Shown one piece after another: positions 8,358 through 17,116 of a DNA stretch of 64,000 bases. The notes under the pieces were generated by a model. It worked only from the letters and a program-made list of their open reading frames with translations. It did no database searches and was not told the origin of the DNA. Position numbers and translations under genes: made by a program. Origin of the DNA: Microcoleus sp. bin38.metabat.b11b12b14.051 (GTDB taxonomy: Bacteria; Cyanobacteriota; Cyanobacteriia; Cyanobacteriales; Microcoleaceae); NCBI RefSeq assembly GCF_013299165.1, contig NZ_JAAFKD010000007.1:1-64000 (forward strand), given 5' to 3'. The number at the start of each line of letters is the position of its first letter. The first letter of the stretch is position 1.

Positions 8358-9005
8358 TTATGACTCAGTAATCAGTTGACCAATTTTTATTAAGATTTGA
8401 AGAACCGTATAAAGTTCGTTTGTTAAAGGAACAGGTGAAAATATTCTTGATAAGTCATATTTACGTGGATGCTGAAAGTCTAGCTTAACGAATACAATTT
8501 CACTACCATTTGTCATTGCAGCAAAACTCGGTCTATCCTGCCGAGGATTGGCTGTCATGTATGCTAGTGTTTGGGGAAGTGCAGACATTACTGAAATTGT
8601 GGTGCGCTTCGACTCTAAGAGTGTCACCCAAAATTGATTTTGCATCACTAAAACATCAATCCGTCCTTTGAGTGTTTCAATTTCCTCATCCTCGTCATCT
8701 AAAACAATTTGTATAGATTTTTCAGCAGTCATTTTAAAAGGTGAATCGTAAAAACCTGCTCGTTCCAATAGAGGGGAACCCAGGATTAGCGTGACGGTTC
8801 CTTCTGTCAGATTTCCATCATTTAGATGATAGAGATATCGGCGCCGAATCAAATTGAGAGCGACTTTATCTGTTTCTGAAATTTCGGGCAAATCTTCATG
8901 CCATTCGGGGAAAAATCCCTCGGATTCAGTGCGCGTAATATTGAATCGAGATGCAACATCTGCTAAAGTTTGGATAATTTCAGTAATAGCTGTAGTTTGT
9001 GTCAT
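8358..9005 (-). CDS. PD-(D/E)XK-like nuclease-fold protein
   Basis: The 215-residue product has a core GRIDVLVMQNQFWVTLLESKRT in which Asp and a later E-S-K match the D...(E/Q)xK pattern of the restriction-endonuclease-like fold. It resembles the N-terminal parts of type I restriction R subunits and cyanobacterial proteins of unknown function. It is likely cytosolic. Its ATG overlaps the stop codon of the GTPase gene (ATGA at 9002-9005), so the two are translationally coupled. I chose the ATG at 9005; a longer frame to 9101 would lie inside the GTPase gene. The pairing may be a conflict or defence module (inference). Confidence 0.72.
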   Translation of the reverse strand: MTQTTAITEIIQTLADVASRFNITRTESEGFFPEWHEDLPEISETDKVALNLIRRRYLYHLNDGNLTEGTVTLILGSPLLERAGFYDSPFKMTAEKSIQIVLDDEDEEIETLKGRIDVLVMQNQFWVTLLESKRTTISVMSALPQTLAYMTANPRQDRPSFAAMTNGSEIVFVKLDFQHPRKYDLSRIFSPVPLTNELYTVLQILIKIGQLITES

Positions 9006-10549
9006 ATTTTGAATTCTTGCTGGAGGCGATCGATAATTGTATTGCGCTCGATGGTAGCGAGAATCTCTTGAATGACCGTATCTTGTCCTAGGGGGCCCCA
9101 AGTACAGCCTTTTTCTAAATAAACTTGGGCGGCGCGACCGACAGCGTAGGTTCCGTAAGCTGCTAAACTAGCTTGAGTGACAGCGACTCCGGCGAAAGTA
9201 GAAAAGCCGATGTGCGGGGCAGCAGCCGCCGCACTTTTACCAAATCCCAAGAGAAAACTGCTACCCAATTCTCCCAAAAGTACGCCGCCTGCGCTGGAGA
9301 AAATAGTTTGCCAAAGTTTCCCGGCTTCGTAACCAGTCATGGGCAAACCGTAAAGTCTGGATAAAGAGCGAATTAAGGCTAAATCTGCGACTGTTGCTCC
9401 CATTATGTCTAGGAAAGCAACGGGATTTAAGCCTACGGCTAAGGCTTTATATTTGGCAAATTGCCAGATTAAATCGTCGGCTTCTGTTTGCCGCAATTTC
9501 AGAATTTGACGGGCAATATTTGCTTCGGCATCCCTAGCTTCTACTAAAGCATTGAGGGCGAGGAGCGATCGCCCTTCTCTGTTAAGAATTGTCAAAATTG
9601 TGTGTTTGAGCTCGTCTATCTGGGCGGGCGGCGATTCCCATTCGTGAGTAATACTTCCATCTGACCATTCTACCCGCACTTGTACCGGCGCGGGTTCGGC
9701 AGCTACCATGACTATTTCTAAAGATTTGGCAGTTTGAGCGGGTGATTTTGCTGTAGATTTAGGAGCAGGGATGTTGTTTTGGCGATCGTCCAAATCTTCG
9801 CTATCTGTGGCATCTGTTACCGCCTCGGCTGCTAACTGTTGGGAATTTGCCAGCGCTTGTAAACTTTGGTAAATAGCTTTTCTGTCTAATTCTGGATACA
9901 GGTCAATTTTATTAAAAACTAAAATTAGGGGCTTTTGAGCTGCTCGCAATTCGCACAAAGCTTGATATTCAGTGCGCGTGATATCGCCTGCAACGACAAA
10001 TAGAATTAAGTCAGCTTGGCGAGTTACTTGTTTTGCCATGTCGCCGCGCACTTCGCCACCAACTTCATCCAGCCCGGGAGTATCAATTAACTCTACTTGA
10101 ATCCCCCCCTGCTCCCCCTTACCAAGCGGGGGTTCCAGAAGCCCCCCCTTACCAAGGGAGGGTTCCAGAAGCCCCCCCTTACCAAGGGGGGGTTGGGGGG
10201 GTTCCACACTGTCAAGGAAAGGTAAAGGCACGCTCCAGCGCACGGAACGCGGCCACTTAGTCACGCCGTTGAGAGGGCCTGTTTGCAGGATTTTTTTACC
10301 TAACAGTGCGTTTAATACGGCTGATTTGCCACGACTGACAAGACCGAAAGTAGCAATGCGAATAATATTATGGTCGAGTTTTTGTGAAGTGTAAGTTAAG
10401 ATATCTAATTGAGTTTGCAGCGCGGCTTCTAATTCTGTGTTGTGCGAGTTTGTTTTGCCTTGGCGCAGGTAGGAGTAGCGCGCGAGGGCTTCGCGCAAAC
10501 TGGCGCGGGCTAGGGAGAGGCGATTTTCTTGGATCGAATTGTCAGCCAT
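9002..10549 (-). CDS. Dynamin-like/DUF697-type GTPase with repeat insertion
   Basis: The 515-residue protein has G1 GLVSRGKS (residues 69-76), G3 DTPG (156-159) and G4 NKID (213-216), giving an intact GTP-binding domain. The C-terminal half is helical, with Ala/Gly-rich hydrophobic stretches as in YcjF/DUF697 membrane-associated GTPases. Between G1 and G3, residues 117-149 are an expanded 10-residue repeat (GGLLEPPLGK) encoded by the C-tract/G-tract palindrome family, lying in the switch I region. The family is linked to membrane remodelling or stress in bacteria (inference). It overlaps the nuclease-like gene by 4 bp. Confidence 0.82.
   Translation of the reverse strand: MADNSIQENRLSLARASLREALARYSYLRQGKTNSHNTELEAALQTQLDILTYTSQKLDHNIIRIATFGLVSRGKSAVLNALLGKKILQTGPLNGVTKWPRSVRWSVPLPFLDSVEPPQPPLGKGGLLEPSLGKGGLLEPPLGKGEQGGIQVELIDTPGLDEVGGEVRGDMAKQVTRQADLILFVVAGDITRTEYQALCELRAAQKPLILVFNKIDLYPELDRKAIYQSLQALANSQQLAAEAVTDATDSEDLDDRQNNIPAPKSTAKSPAQTAKSLEIVMVAAEPAPVQVRVEWSDGSITHEWESPPAQIDELKHTILTILNREGRSLLALNALVEARDAEANIARQILKLRQTEADDLIWQFAKYKALAVGLNPVAFLDIMGATVADLALIRSLSRLYGLPMTGYEAGKLWQTIFSSAGGVLLGELGSSFLLGFGKSAAAAAPHIGFSTFAGVAVTQASLAAYGTYAVGRAAQVYLEKGCTWGPLGQDTVIQEILATIERNTIIDRLQQEFKI
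10079..10205. repeat. 30-bp repeat expansion inside a GTPase gene
   Basis: Three units of about 30 bp contain CCCCCCTTACCAAGGGGG-like palindromes joined by TTCCAGAAG. A 30-bp unit keeps the reading frame, giving 10-residue protein repeats. Related palindromes are intergenic at 2860-2896 and 10735-10815. Confidence 0.85.
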
Positions 10550-10879
10550 TGGCGATCGGCTTTTTTAAGCAAGTATAATTGAGTGTAGAATTATCACATT
10601 CTATTTCTTATTTTAATACAATTTTTGATAATTTTCTAGATTGTTATTTGAAAATTATGTAGGGACACGGCAGTGCCAAGGCGTGTTAACAACCGCGTAA
10701 AACCCTTTGTATATCTCGTTTACTGCCGAGGTCTGACCCCCCTAAATCCCCCTTAAGAAGGGGGACTTTGAGAATGCTCTTGTCCCCCCCTTCTTAAGGG
10801 GTGTGCCAGGGAGATCTGGCCATAATTTTTTAGACAGATCATACCCGATTTCTGGCCGCCCTTGCGTCCAGGACTAATT
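10550..10879. other. Intergenic region between two GTPase genes
   Basis: No gene is seen. The region holds an AT-rich part next to the upstream gene start (10560-10650) and, at 10735-10815, two more copies of the C-tract/G-tract palindrome (CCCCCTTAAGAAGGGGG). The two GTPases are therefore separated by about 330 bp and probably have separate promoters. Confidence 0.6.
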
Positions 10880-12331
10880 CTAACTGGCGGCAGAATTAAC
10901 AGCCTGGGGCCCAGATGTTTGAGGTAAGAGACGACTTGCGACTTGGTTGACGAAAGTTTGCAAGAAGGAAACTTGCTGATTTTGCTTAAATACAGCTTGT
11001 AAAGTCTCAGTCAACTGATTGAGACTGAAAATGCCTTTGGCAGCATTTTCTAGTTCTTGACTTTGGAAATATTCAATCAAACTCTGTCCCGCTATTCTGG
11101 TAAAATAGGCTGCACTAATTCCCTGCACCGCGCCTCCGGCTGCATAGGTAACGGCATTGCTTTTCAGCAGTCCAGCAATAGTTTGGGTAGAGAGTTCTAC
11201 CAGTCCGAGTTTGAACATTTGGGTTGCCAAAGTTCCTGCTACAGTCTTAGCTTGGTCTAAGGAAAACTGTTGCTTGTAAATAGCGCCGAGGTCGATTACC
11301 AGTTGGGTGCTGATGGCGGTTGTGGCTAGCAAGTCTAAGGCGGCAACTGGGTTAGCAAATACGGCGGCGGCGGCGATATACTGATATTGTTCGATGATGG
11401 GCATTGCCCGATCACGCCTGATGCCATTTAAGAAAGTTTTTGCCTCTAATTTAACCGTTGCAGCCTCGCGCACGGCACTGGCCCAGACCAACTGTTGCCG
11501 TTCTTGGGTTAAGATTTGAGTCAATCTTGCTGTCAGCGGTTCGAGTTGAGAGACTTGAGTTTCAATCCGTTCTTTAACAGTGCCGTCGGCTTGGTGCTGC
11601 CGCACTTTAATCGAATTGGGGGAAGCTGCGATCGCAATTATATCTTCTGTCCCCAATATTCCCTGCATTCTTTCGTGCAACTGCTGCAAAATTTGCGACT
11701 GCTGCGCTGGCAAATATTGGTCTAGTTTGTTCAAAACTAGCAACACGCGCTGACCTGCGGACGCTAGTTGAGATAATGTTTTAAACTCCGAATCGGTGAT
11801 GTCGCCCGCTGTGACAAATAGGACTACATCGCCGCCGATTTTGGCATCCGCATTTGTGGTATTAGCAAACAGCGCTGCTGTTTCCGAGAAAATCTGCTCT
11901 TGTGGCTGTTGGGATGCCCAATTAGAATTTAAAACTTGAATTAAGCTAGTTTTGCCGACTGATTTGCCGCCAGTTACGGTAATCCGCAAATCTTGTCTGT
12001 CTAATTCGACTTTGAGCCGATCGAGCTTTGCTGTTAGATGAGCCGGATTTGCCGATTTTTGCGCTTCCAAGGCGAGCAACTTAATTGCTGCTTCGGCAGT
12101 CGCGATCGCTTTTTCGGCTGCTTCCCTGCTCACCAAGGGCTGCGGGAGTGCGAGTTCGAGTTGGGGCGATTGTTGTTTCCACCACCAATAACCAGCACCG
12201 GCTGCCGCCAAACCGATGAGTGCCGTTTCACCCATTTCTGAACCCGAATGCTGTAGAGTTTCCAGCAGCCACAGCGCTGCTGAAAGTCCGATTCCGCCTA
12301 TCAAAATTGGTCGCCGCAAGTTAAGTGTCAT
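10880..12331 (-). CDS. Membrane-anchored DUF697-type GTPase
   Basis: This 483-residue protein starts at the ATG at 12331, preceded by GGAAGGG. Residues 9-25 and 37-51 are membrane segments. A GTPase domain follows with G1 GGKSVGKTS (121-129) and G4 NKLD (201-204); the G3 region (SETAALFAN, 149-157) lacks a clear DxxG, so hydrolysis may be altered. The C-terminal half resembles that of the neighbouring GTPase (VTAGDIT, NPVAALD, a hydrophobic DUF697-like region). The two genes are probably paralogues. A longer frame to 12502 is unlikely: its extra residues are rich in Arg, Lys and Pro and look like upstream DNA. Confidence 0.78.
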   Translation of the reverse strand: MTLNLRRPILIGGIGLSAALWLLETLQHSGSEMGETALIGLAAAGAGYWWWKQQSPQLELALPQPLVSREAAEKAIATAEAAIKLLALEAQKSANPAHLTAKLDRLKVELDRQDLRITVTGGKSVGKTSLIQVLNSNWASQQPQEQIFSETAALFANTTNADAKIGGDVVLFVTAGDITDSEFKTLSQLASAGQRVLLVLNKLDQYLPAQQSQILQQLHERMQGILGTEDIIAIAASPNSIKVRQHQADGTVKERIETQVSQLEPLTARLTQILTQERQQLVWASAVREAATVKLEAKTFLNGIRRDRAMPIIEQYQYIAAAAVFANPVAALDLLATTAISTQLVIDLGAIYKQQFSLDQAKTVAGTLATQMFKLGLVELSTQTIAGLLKSNAVTYAAGGAVQGISAAYFTRIAGQSLIEYFQSQELENAAKGIFSLNQLTETLQAVFKQNQQVSFLQTFVNQVASRLLPQTSGPQAVNSAAS

Positions 12332-12682
12332 TTTTCCCTTCCTGTGGGTATTATTGCCAAGCTTAACCTTACCGGGCTTGGCTTCCCTCCCTATATTCCA
12401 TCGTACCTCTGCGGCATCCAAACCGGCAGGCGGGCATCCGACTTTGGGCGATCGGGATTTGCGGCTTGTACTAACCTCTTCTGCATTTAAATTGCCGAGC
12501 AAAAATCAATTAAACTCTTTTGTGGGGTGGACACGCGATCTCGCCACTCCTATGCAAGTCCAAGGCGCAACAGCTTAGTAACTTTTTGCACTTTAAAAAA
12601 TGGGGGATATAGGACTGAAGTCCGAACGATCAAACCTAGAGCTTTTTTAATTAAAGTTTTAGATAAAATAGTTGATATTTTT

Positions 12683-13111
12683 CTAGGTTGATTGTTCGGG
12701 AAACTGCGCTTTAAAAACATCAATTATCTCGGCTGGAATTGCTTTGGGTCGCATTTTCACAATCTCAATCTCAACCCAAACCCACAGCGCCTCTGCTTTT
12801 AACAAAATTTCGTCACTACCGGCTAAGCGAATTTCGTAGCGGCGGACGGCGCGCGGCCCCCGCACCTGTTCGATCCAAGTGGATACATCCAGTCTGTCAC
12901 CTGCGGTTGCCGATCGCAAATAATCAATTTCTATGCGACGCATTACAAAGACGCCGCCCAATTCGCGGTAGCGAGAAAGTGTAAATCCCAAGTGTTCTAA
13001 ATGTTCGATCGCAGCGTGTTCTAAATAACGCTGGTAGACAGCATTATTGACGTGACCGAGGGCGTCCATTTCGTAATGGCGCACTCTAATTTGTGTTATA
13101 AATGGTGTCAA
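12683..13111 (-). CDS. 4-hydroxybenzoyl-CoA-type thioesterase
   Basis: The 142-residue product is a single hot-dog domain. It has the signature DALGHVNNAVYQRYLEHA (residues 16-33), in which the catalytic Asp or Glu near the start and the His-Val-Asn-Asn turn are typical of the 4HBT/YbgC-FadM branch. These enzymes hydrolyse acyl-CoA or acyl-ACP thioesters. The cellular substrate cannot be told from sequence; in cyanobacteria related enzymes act on 1,4-dihydroxy-2-naphthoyl-CoA or acyl-CoA. It is single and cytosolic. Confidence 0.82.
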   Translation of the reverse strand: MTPFITQIRVRHYEMDALGHVNNAVYQRYLEHAAIEHLEHLGFTLSRYRELGGVFVMRRIEIDYLRSATAGDRLDVSTWIEQVRGPRAVRRYEIRLAGSDEILLKAEALWVWVEIEIVKMRPKAIPAEIIDVFKAQFPEQST

Positions 13112-13440
13112 TTGCTCACCTTTTCACTTATTGCAGTATTTGGGAATCGCCAGTGCGAGCGAGAATAGCCCAGACGCGATCGTAACTGATTGCACGTTAC
13201 ACTAATAGTCCTGGACGCACGGGGAGTCAGAAACCGGGTTTTTTACGAAAATCTTTCGCACTCACCCACAGATTAGGTAAAAAACCCGGTTTCTTTGGTA
13301 ATGATGCGTAAGTCCTGACTAAAAAATAGTTGAAAAGCTACTGCTTCCCGGTTAATCTTAGTCTTGGACGCACTGGTGGCCGTGACCTTGTTGTAAGTGC
13401 ATCCAGAACTAAATTTTTGATAAATCTGACGGGTAATTGA
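13112..13440. repeat. Intergenic region with AACCCGGTTT-type inverted repeat
   Basis: From 13228 to 13294 the arms CAGAAACCGGGTTTTTTACG and TAAAAAACCCGGTTTCTTTG face each other across a short spacer. It is flanked on both sides by the phrase 'GTCCTGGACGCAC' or 'AGTCTTGGACGCAC' in direct orientation (13208-13221 and 13361-13374). No gene is seen. Confidence 0.65.
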
Positions 13441-14523
13441 CTAATCTCCCAAGCAAATTCCCAAACCGCGGGCGGTTTTAACTAGAGTACCATCGAAGTC
13501 TACGGGTCTGTATTTGGCGATCGCATCTTCTAATGGAACGCTGACAACTTCCCGCTGTTGCCAAGATACCATGCAGTCGTATTTCTCTTCGGCAACTAAA
13601 TCAACTGCTGCGACACCAAAAGCCGAAGCAATTAATCTTTCTAGGGGAGAAGGAGTTCCGCCGCGTTGAGTGTGCCCCAAAACTGTCACACGAGTTTCTG
13701 CACCGCTACAATCAGAAATTGTATCGGCTAAATATTGACCAATGCCGCCTAATCGACTTTGGCCTAAGCGATTTGTGTGCATTACTAACTCGCCTGCTTC
13801 TGTGCGGACAGCCTCGGCTACTATAATTAAACAGTAGTTTTTTCCACGTTGTTGGCGTTCTTGAATTTTCGCGCAGATTTCAGAAATTTTGTAAGGAATT
13901 TCGGGAATCAAAATTATATCAGCTCCGCCAGCAATTCCGGCACTAATCGCAATATGTCCGGCATCGCGTCCCATGACTTCAACAATCATGACGCGGCTGT
14001 GACTGGCTGCGGTAAAATGTAAGCGATCGAGTGCTTCTGTGGCAATATTGACAGCAGTATCAAAACCGATCGAACGCTCGGTAATACCGACATCATTATC
14101 AATAGTTTTAGGAATAGCTACTAAATTCAAATTGCCTGCTTTGGCAATCTTTCTGAGAATCGCGAGACTACCGTCGCCACCAATGCCAATTAAGGCATCC
14201 AGCCCGAGTTTATGATAGCCTTCGATAATATCATCAGAGCGATCGCGCAAACTCCCATCAGGCATCGGGAAGGCAAAAGGGTTGCCCTCATTTGTAGTTC
14301 CTAGCATCGTACCGCCAATGGTGAGCCAGGAGTCTACTTTCTCCACATTCAAGGCCATTGCTTCGGGAGGGCGACTCATCAACCCTTTGGTGGCTTGACG
14401 AATGCCCATCACTTTCCAATTATAAGTTTCCGTTGCGCGGTAAACAACGGCTCGAATCACGGCATTTAAGCCTGCACAGTCACCCCCGCTGGTGAGAATG
14501 CCGATACATTTTTGTTCTCCCAT
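13441..14523 (-). CDS. pfkA: ATP-dependent 6-phosphofructokinase
   Basis: The 360-residue enzyme phosphorylates fructose 6-phosphate to fructose 1,6-bisphosphate in glycolysis. The ATP site GILTSGGDCAGLNAVIR (residues 8-24) and GIGGDGSL are clear; Gly rather than Asp after the GGD points to ATP instead of pyrophosphate as donor. PKTIDNDV is the substrate and catalytic loop, and VEVMGRDAGHIA and GHTQRGG also match the family. Length fits the cyanobacterial group of PFK-A enzymes. It is a singleton; the ATG is at 14523. Confidence 0.95.
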   Translation of the reverse strand: MGEQKCIGILTSGGDCAGLNAVIRAVVYRATETYNWKVMGIRQATKGLMSRPPEAMALNVEKVDSWLTIGGTMLGTTNEGNPFAFPMPDGSLRDRSDDIIEGYHKLGLDALIGIGGDGSLAILRKIAKAGNLNLVAIPKTIDNDVGITERSIGFDTAVNIATEALDRLHFTAASHSRVMIVEVMGRDAGHIAISAGIAGGADIILIPEIPYKISEICAKIQERQQRGKNYCLIIVAEAVRTEAGELVMHTNRLGQSRLGGIGQYLADTISDCSGAETRVTVLGHTQRGGTPSPLERLIASAFGVAAVDLVAEEKYDCMVSWQQREVVSVPLEDAIAKYRPVDFDGTLVKTARGLGICLGD

Positions 14524-14732
14524 AATTAAGCCAGACTTTTGTTCCTCAGAACATGGTTGATATTTTTAGATCCGATGCGTCGAATCCTGATTTGCGAGGT
14601 AAGTAGGTACAAATAAACTTTAATCTGTTACAGAATGTAAAGCTATGATAACCTTTGTGATTGCTTCGTTTCACTTCGTTGTACTAGCAATGACATACTT
14701 ATAGCCTTTCTCAGAAAGATGAGGTACTATCC

Positions 14733-14800
14733 GGCATAGGGCATAGGGCATAGGGCATAGGGCATAGGGCATAGGGCATTCGGCATTGGGCATTCGGCTA
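14733..14800. repeat. GGCATAG heptamer tandem repeat
   Basis: About six tandem copies of the heptamer GGCATAG turn into GGCATTCGGCATTGGGCATTCGGC. A flanking CTCAGAAAGATGAGG on the left and CCTCACTTTTTTGAGAACCGCTAT on the right give a possible stem. The same right flank, next to a GGGCATT tandem run, recurs at 62165-62233, so the run and its flank behave as one dispersed unit. Confidence 0.8.
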
Positions 14801-14941
14801 TCCTCACTTTTTTGAGAACCGCTATATGTATTGTCAAGGTTTATCGACCTAATTGAGTGGCTCATTTCTGACGCACTCCACAAGTTCGATCGACTAACTT
14901 TCGTAGCGTCCCAAATCACCGTCTCAAATACAACATCAATT

Positions 14942-15184
14942 CTACTTGGGATTGAGGCGTTTAGAAATTTGATTAATGATGCCGCTGAGAATTGCACCGC
15001 CCATGAGAATGCCGAGGGCAGGATTGAATACGGGCTGCCACAGACTGTACCACAAATCGAAACCGAGATTCACGCCAGTCGATCGCCCTGCAACGGCGAT
15101 CGCAAACCATGCAAAAATAGCCAATACAAAAAATACATCAGCGACTAGAATCAAGTTGAGAAAGTTAAGAATTTTATCTTTCAT
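14942..15184 (-). CDS. Small two-segment membrane protein
   Basis: The 80-residue product has two predicted membrane segments: VADVFFVLAIFAWFAIAVAG (residues 14-33) and PALGILMGGAILSGIINQI (55-73). Between them lies a loop rich in aromatic residues (GFDLWYSLWQPVFN). The charged termini (MKDK, SKRLNPK) are probably cytosolic. I do not recognise the family by name, but such short two-helix proteins are common and conserved in cyanobacteria. It is divergent from the gene at 15322. No function is proposed. Confidence 0.7.
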   Translation of the reverse strand: MKDKILNFLNLILVADVFFVLAIFAWFAIAVAGRSTGVNLGFDLWYSLWQPVFNPALGILMGGAILSGIINQISKRLNPK

Positions 15185-15321
15185 GGTCGAGGGTTCCTTT
15201 TGAGTGTATATGTGTCAACTTTTGGCAAGCGGTTGGTCAGGGGCGGATCGATTGCTGCAACAGGCGATCGAATCTTTGATAAAATATCATTGAATTGTTT
15301 TCGCATACTTGTGGTCAAATT

Positions 15322-15825
15322 ATGGTTCGTTATACACTTCCTCAAAGCCCCGAAATTATTTTAACTGTCAAAGGGAAAGATTCAGCGAAAGCCCGGGAAG
15401 AAGCAATGGATCGGCTGATGCTGTTGATGGATGAAGGGAAGCTACCTACAGAGCTCGCAGAAGGATTTGGGCCCAAGCAGTTTGTGGAAGTTATCGAAGA
15501 TGCTACTGTGTCTGACGGGGACGACGCAATTACTGAAGCGGTGCAGATTTTGAGCAATTTGGCAAGTCTCAAATTGAAGGTAATGGAATCCCGTGAAGAA
15601 GCCCTCAAAATCCGGGAGGCGATCGATATTTTGTTTACAGATGAGGCTGTGAGTGCCGAAGAAATTGGTCGCCTGAAAGACGGTTTCAAGGTTCTCAAAA
15701 ACTTCGCTCAAGCTAATGTCCGCTATCGAGAAGCTAGGGGCAAAGCTGAAGAAGCGCGGGCAATTCTTGACGAAGCTTTGCAATCTGTAGAATCGGAAAA
15801 AAAGGGGCAGAAGTCGGCGAAATAG
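15322..15825 (+). CDS. Hypothetical cytosolic protein with helical C-terminus
   Basis: The 167-residue protein from the ATG at 15322 has a short N-terminal beta segment (MVRYTLPQSPEIILTVKGKD), a middle part, and a long helical C-terminal half with heptad-like Leu, Ala and Glu spacing and a Lys-rich tail. There is no signal peptide or membrane segment. The fold could include a coiled coil. No known domain is recognised; similar proteins appear in filamentous cyanobacteria from memory, but I cannot confirm it. An alternative start at 15295 would add 9 residues. Confidence 0.68.
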   Translation: MVRYTLPQSPEIILTVKGKDSAKAREEAMDRLMLLMDEGKLPTELAEGFGPKQFVEVIEDATVSDGDDAITEAVQILSNLASLKLKVMESREEALKIREAIDILFTDEAVSAEEIGRLKDGFKVLKNFAQANVRYREARGKAEEARAILDEALQSVESEKKGQKSAK

Positions 15826-15833
15826 TAGCTAAC

Positions 15834-15900
15834 AGTAGGGTGCGTCAGGGCGCAAATTCTTAGTTTGCGATTGTAATATTTTGACCTGACGCACCCTACA
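15834..15900. repeat. GTAGGGTGCGTCAGG inverted repeat
   Basis: GTAGGGTGCGTCAGG at 15836 pairs with CCTGACGCACCCTAC at 15885-15899 around about 34 bp that includes a GCGCAAATTCTTAGTTTGCG palindrome. It lies just after the stop of the 15322 gene and before fkbM, so it could fold in the transcript. It may be a terminator or a mobile repeat. Confidence 0.7.
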
Positions 15901-15938
15901 ATAATTACAATAACCTTATAGAAATCAGGATAAAAATT

Positions 15939-16757
15939 ATGAGCGAACAACAAAAGGGAATTCAGAGAAACTCAATGACAGGAAGCTTGGTGCTGGCCAA
16001 GAAATTAGGTTTTGAGCCAAAAACTGTGATTGATGTCGGCGCAGCTTTGGGAACTTTTAACCTTTACGAAACCTTCCCCAATGCGCGACATTTGCTAATT
16101 GAACCCATCGCCGAAAATGAACCTTACCTAGCCAAAATTTGCCGCAAGCTCAAAAGTGCAGAATACATCATGGCGGCTGCGGCCAAAGAATCGGGAGTTT
16201 TAACTCTCAGCGTCAATCCAGGTATGGTGCACTCTTCGATTTCGCAAAATGCGATTACTGATAGCAGTAATCCTTATTTGAGAAATATTCGAGCAATTAC
16301 ATTGGATGACATATGTAGGGAAAGAAATTTTTCAGGCCCGTATTTAATTAAAGTTGATGTAGACGGTAAGGAATTAGATGTTTTAGCGGGTGCGACTGAG
16401 ATTTTACAGCAAACTGAATATGTAATTGTAGAAGTTACTTTGTTTGGTCAGATGCATGAGATAATGAGTTTTATGAAGTCGCAAGGATTCGTAGCTTACG
16501 ATATTGTTGATTTGGCTTATCGCCCGATTGATGCAGCTTTGTGGCAAATTGATATGGCTTTTGTTAAGGAATCTGGTTTATTTAGGAACAATAGCAATTA
16601 CGCCACTGGAGAGCAGGATATCGAAGCACTGAATTCGCATCTCAAAGTTTATCGGGAAAATTTTATTAAACATATTGATGCTTATTACAGCGACCCGATT
16701 GAGCCGGAACCGCAGGTGAGTCAAGCGATTTTGAGCGATGATTATGTCATTATTTGA
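15939..16757 (+). CDS. FkbM-family methyltransferase
   Basis: The 272-residue protein has the SAM-binding motif I TVIDVGAALGTFNLY (residues 29-43) and the FkbM signature PYLIKVDVDGKELDVLAGA near residues 133-151, which contains the conserved acidic VD(V/I)DG(x)E region. Family members O-methylate sugars or small secondary metabolites. No glycosyltransferase is adjacent, so the substrate is unknown. The last 70 residues lie beyond the core domain. It is followed by the hairpin array and faces ygfZ tail to tail. Confidence 0.85.
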   Translation: MSEQQKGIQRNSMTGSLVLAKKLGFEPKTVIDVGAALGTFNLYETFPNARHLLIEPIAENEPYLAKICRKLKSAEYIMAAAAKESGVLTLSVNPGMVHSSISQNAITDSSNPYLRNIRAITLDDICRERNFSGPYLIKVDVDGKELDVLAGATEILQQTEYVIVEVTLFGQMHEIMSFMKSQGFVAYDIVDLAYRPIDAALWQIDMAFVKESGLFRNNSNYATGEQDIEALNSHLKVYRENFIKHIDAYYSDPIEPEPQVSQAILSDDYVII

Positions 16758-16781
16758 TATGTTGAAAAAACACGCACTCTA

Positions 16782-17105
16782 GGTTCGTAGTGAGGACTTT
16801 AGTCCTTTGATTGATGCGGACTGAAGTCCTCACTACGAACCTGACTATGAACTTAATAAGGCGATCTAGGTTTGTAGTGAGGACTTTAGTCCTTCATGGA
16901 TGCGGACTAAAGTCCTCACTACGAACCTGACTATGAACTTAATCAGGCTATCTAGGTTTGTAGTGAGGACTTTAGTCCTTCATGGATGCGGACTAAAGTC
17001 CTCACTACGAACCTGACTATGAACTTAATCAGGCTATCTAGGTTTGTAGTGAGGACTTTAGTCCTTCATGGATGCGGACTAAAGTCCTCACTACGAACCT
17101 GACTA
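16782..17105. repeat. Four-unit hairpin array, 86-87 bp period
   Basis: Units start at 16782, 16869, 16955 and 17041. Each contains a 24-bp stem: GTAGTGAGGACTTTAGTCC on one arm and GGACTAAAGTCCTCACTAC on the other, with a loop of 11-12 bases reading TTCATGGATGC in the last three units. The inner GGACTTTAGTCC is also self-complementary. Units are joined by CTGACTATGAACTTAATCAGGC. The array fills the space between the convergent fkbM and ygfZ genes. Single copies occur at 18391-18446 and 62281-62336, and a seven-unit array lies at 50801-51320. Confidence 0.9.
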
Positions 17106-17116
17106 TGAACTTATAG

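Noticed and set aside
16782-17105. Possible CRISPR array
   Set aside because: Inter-unit DNA is nearly identical between copies, so there are no unique spacers.
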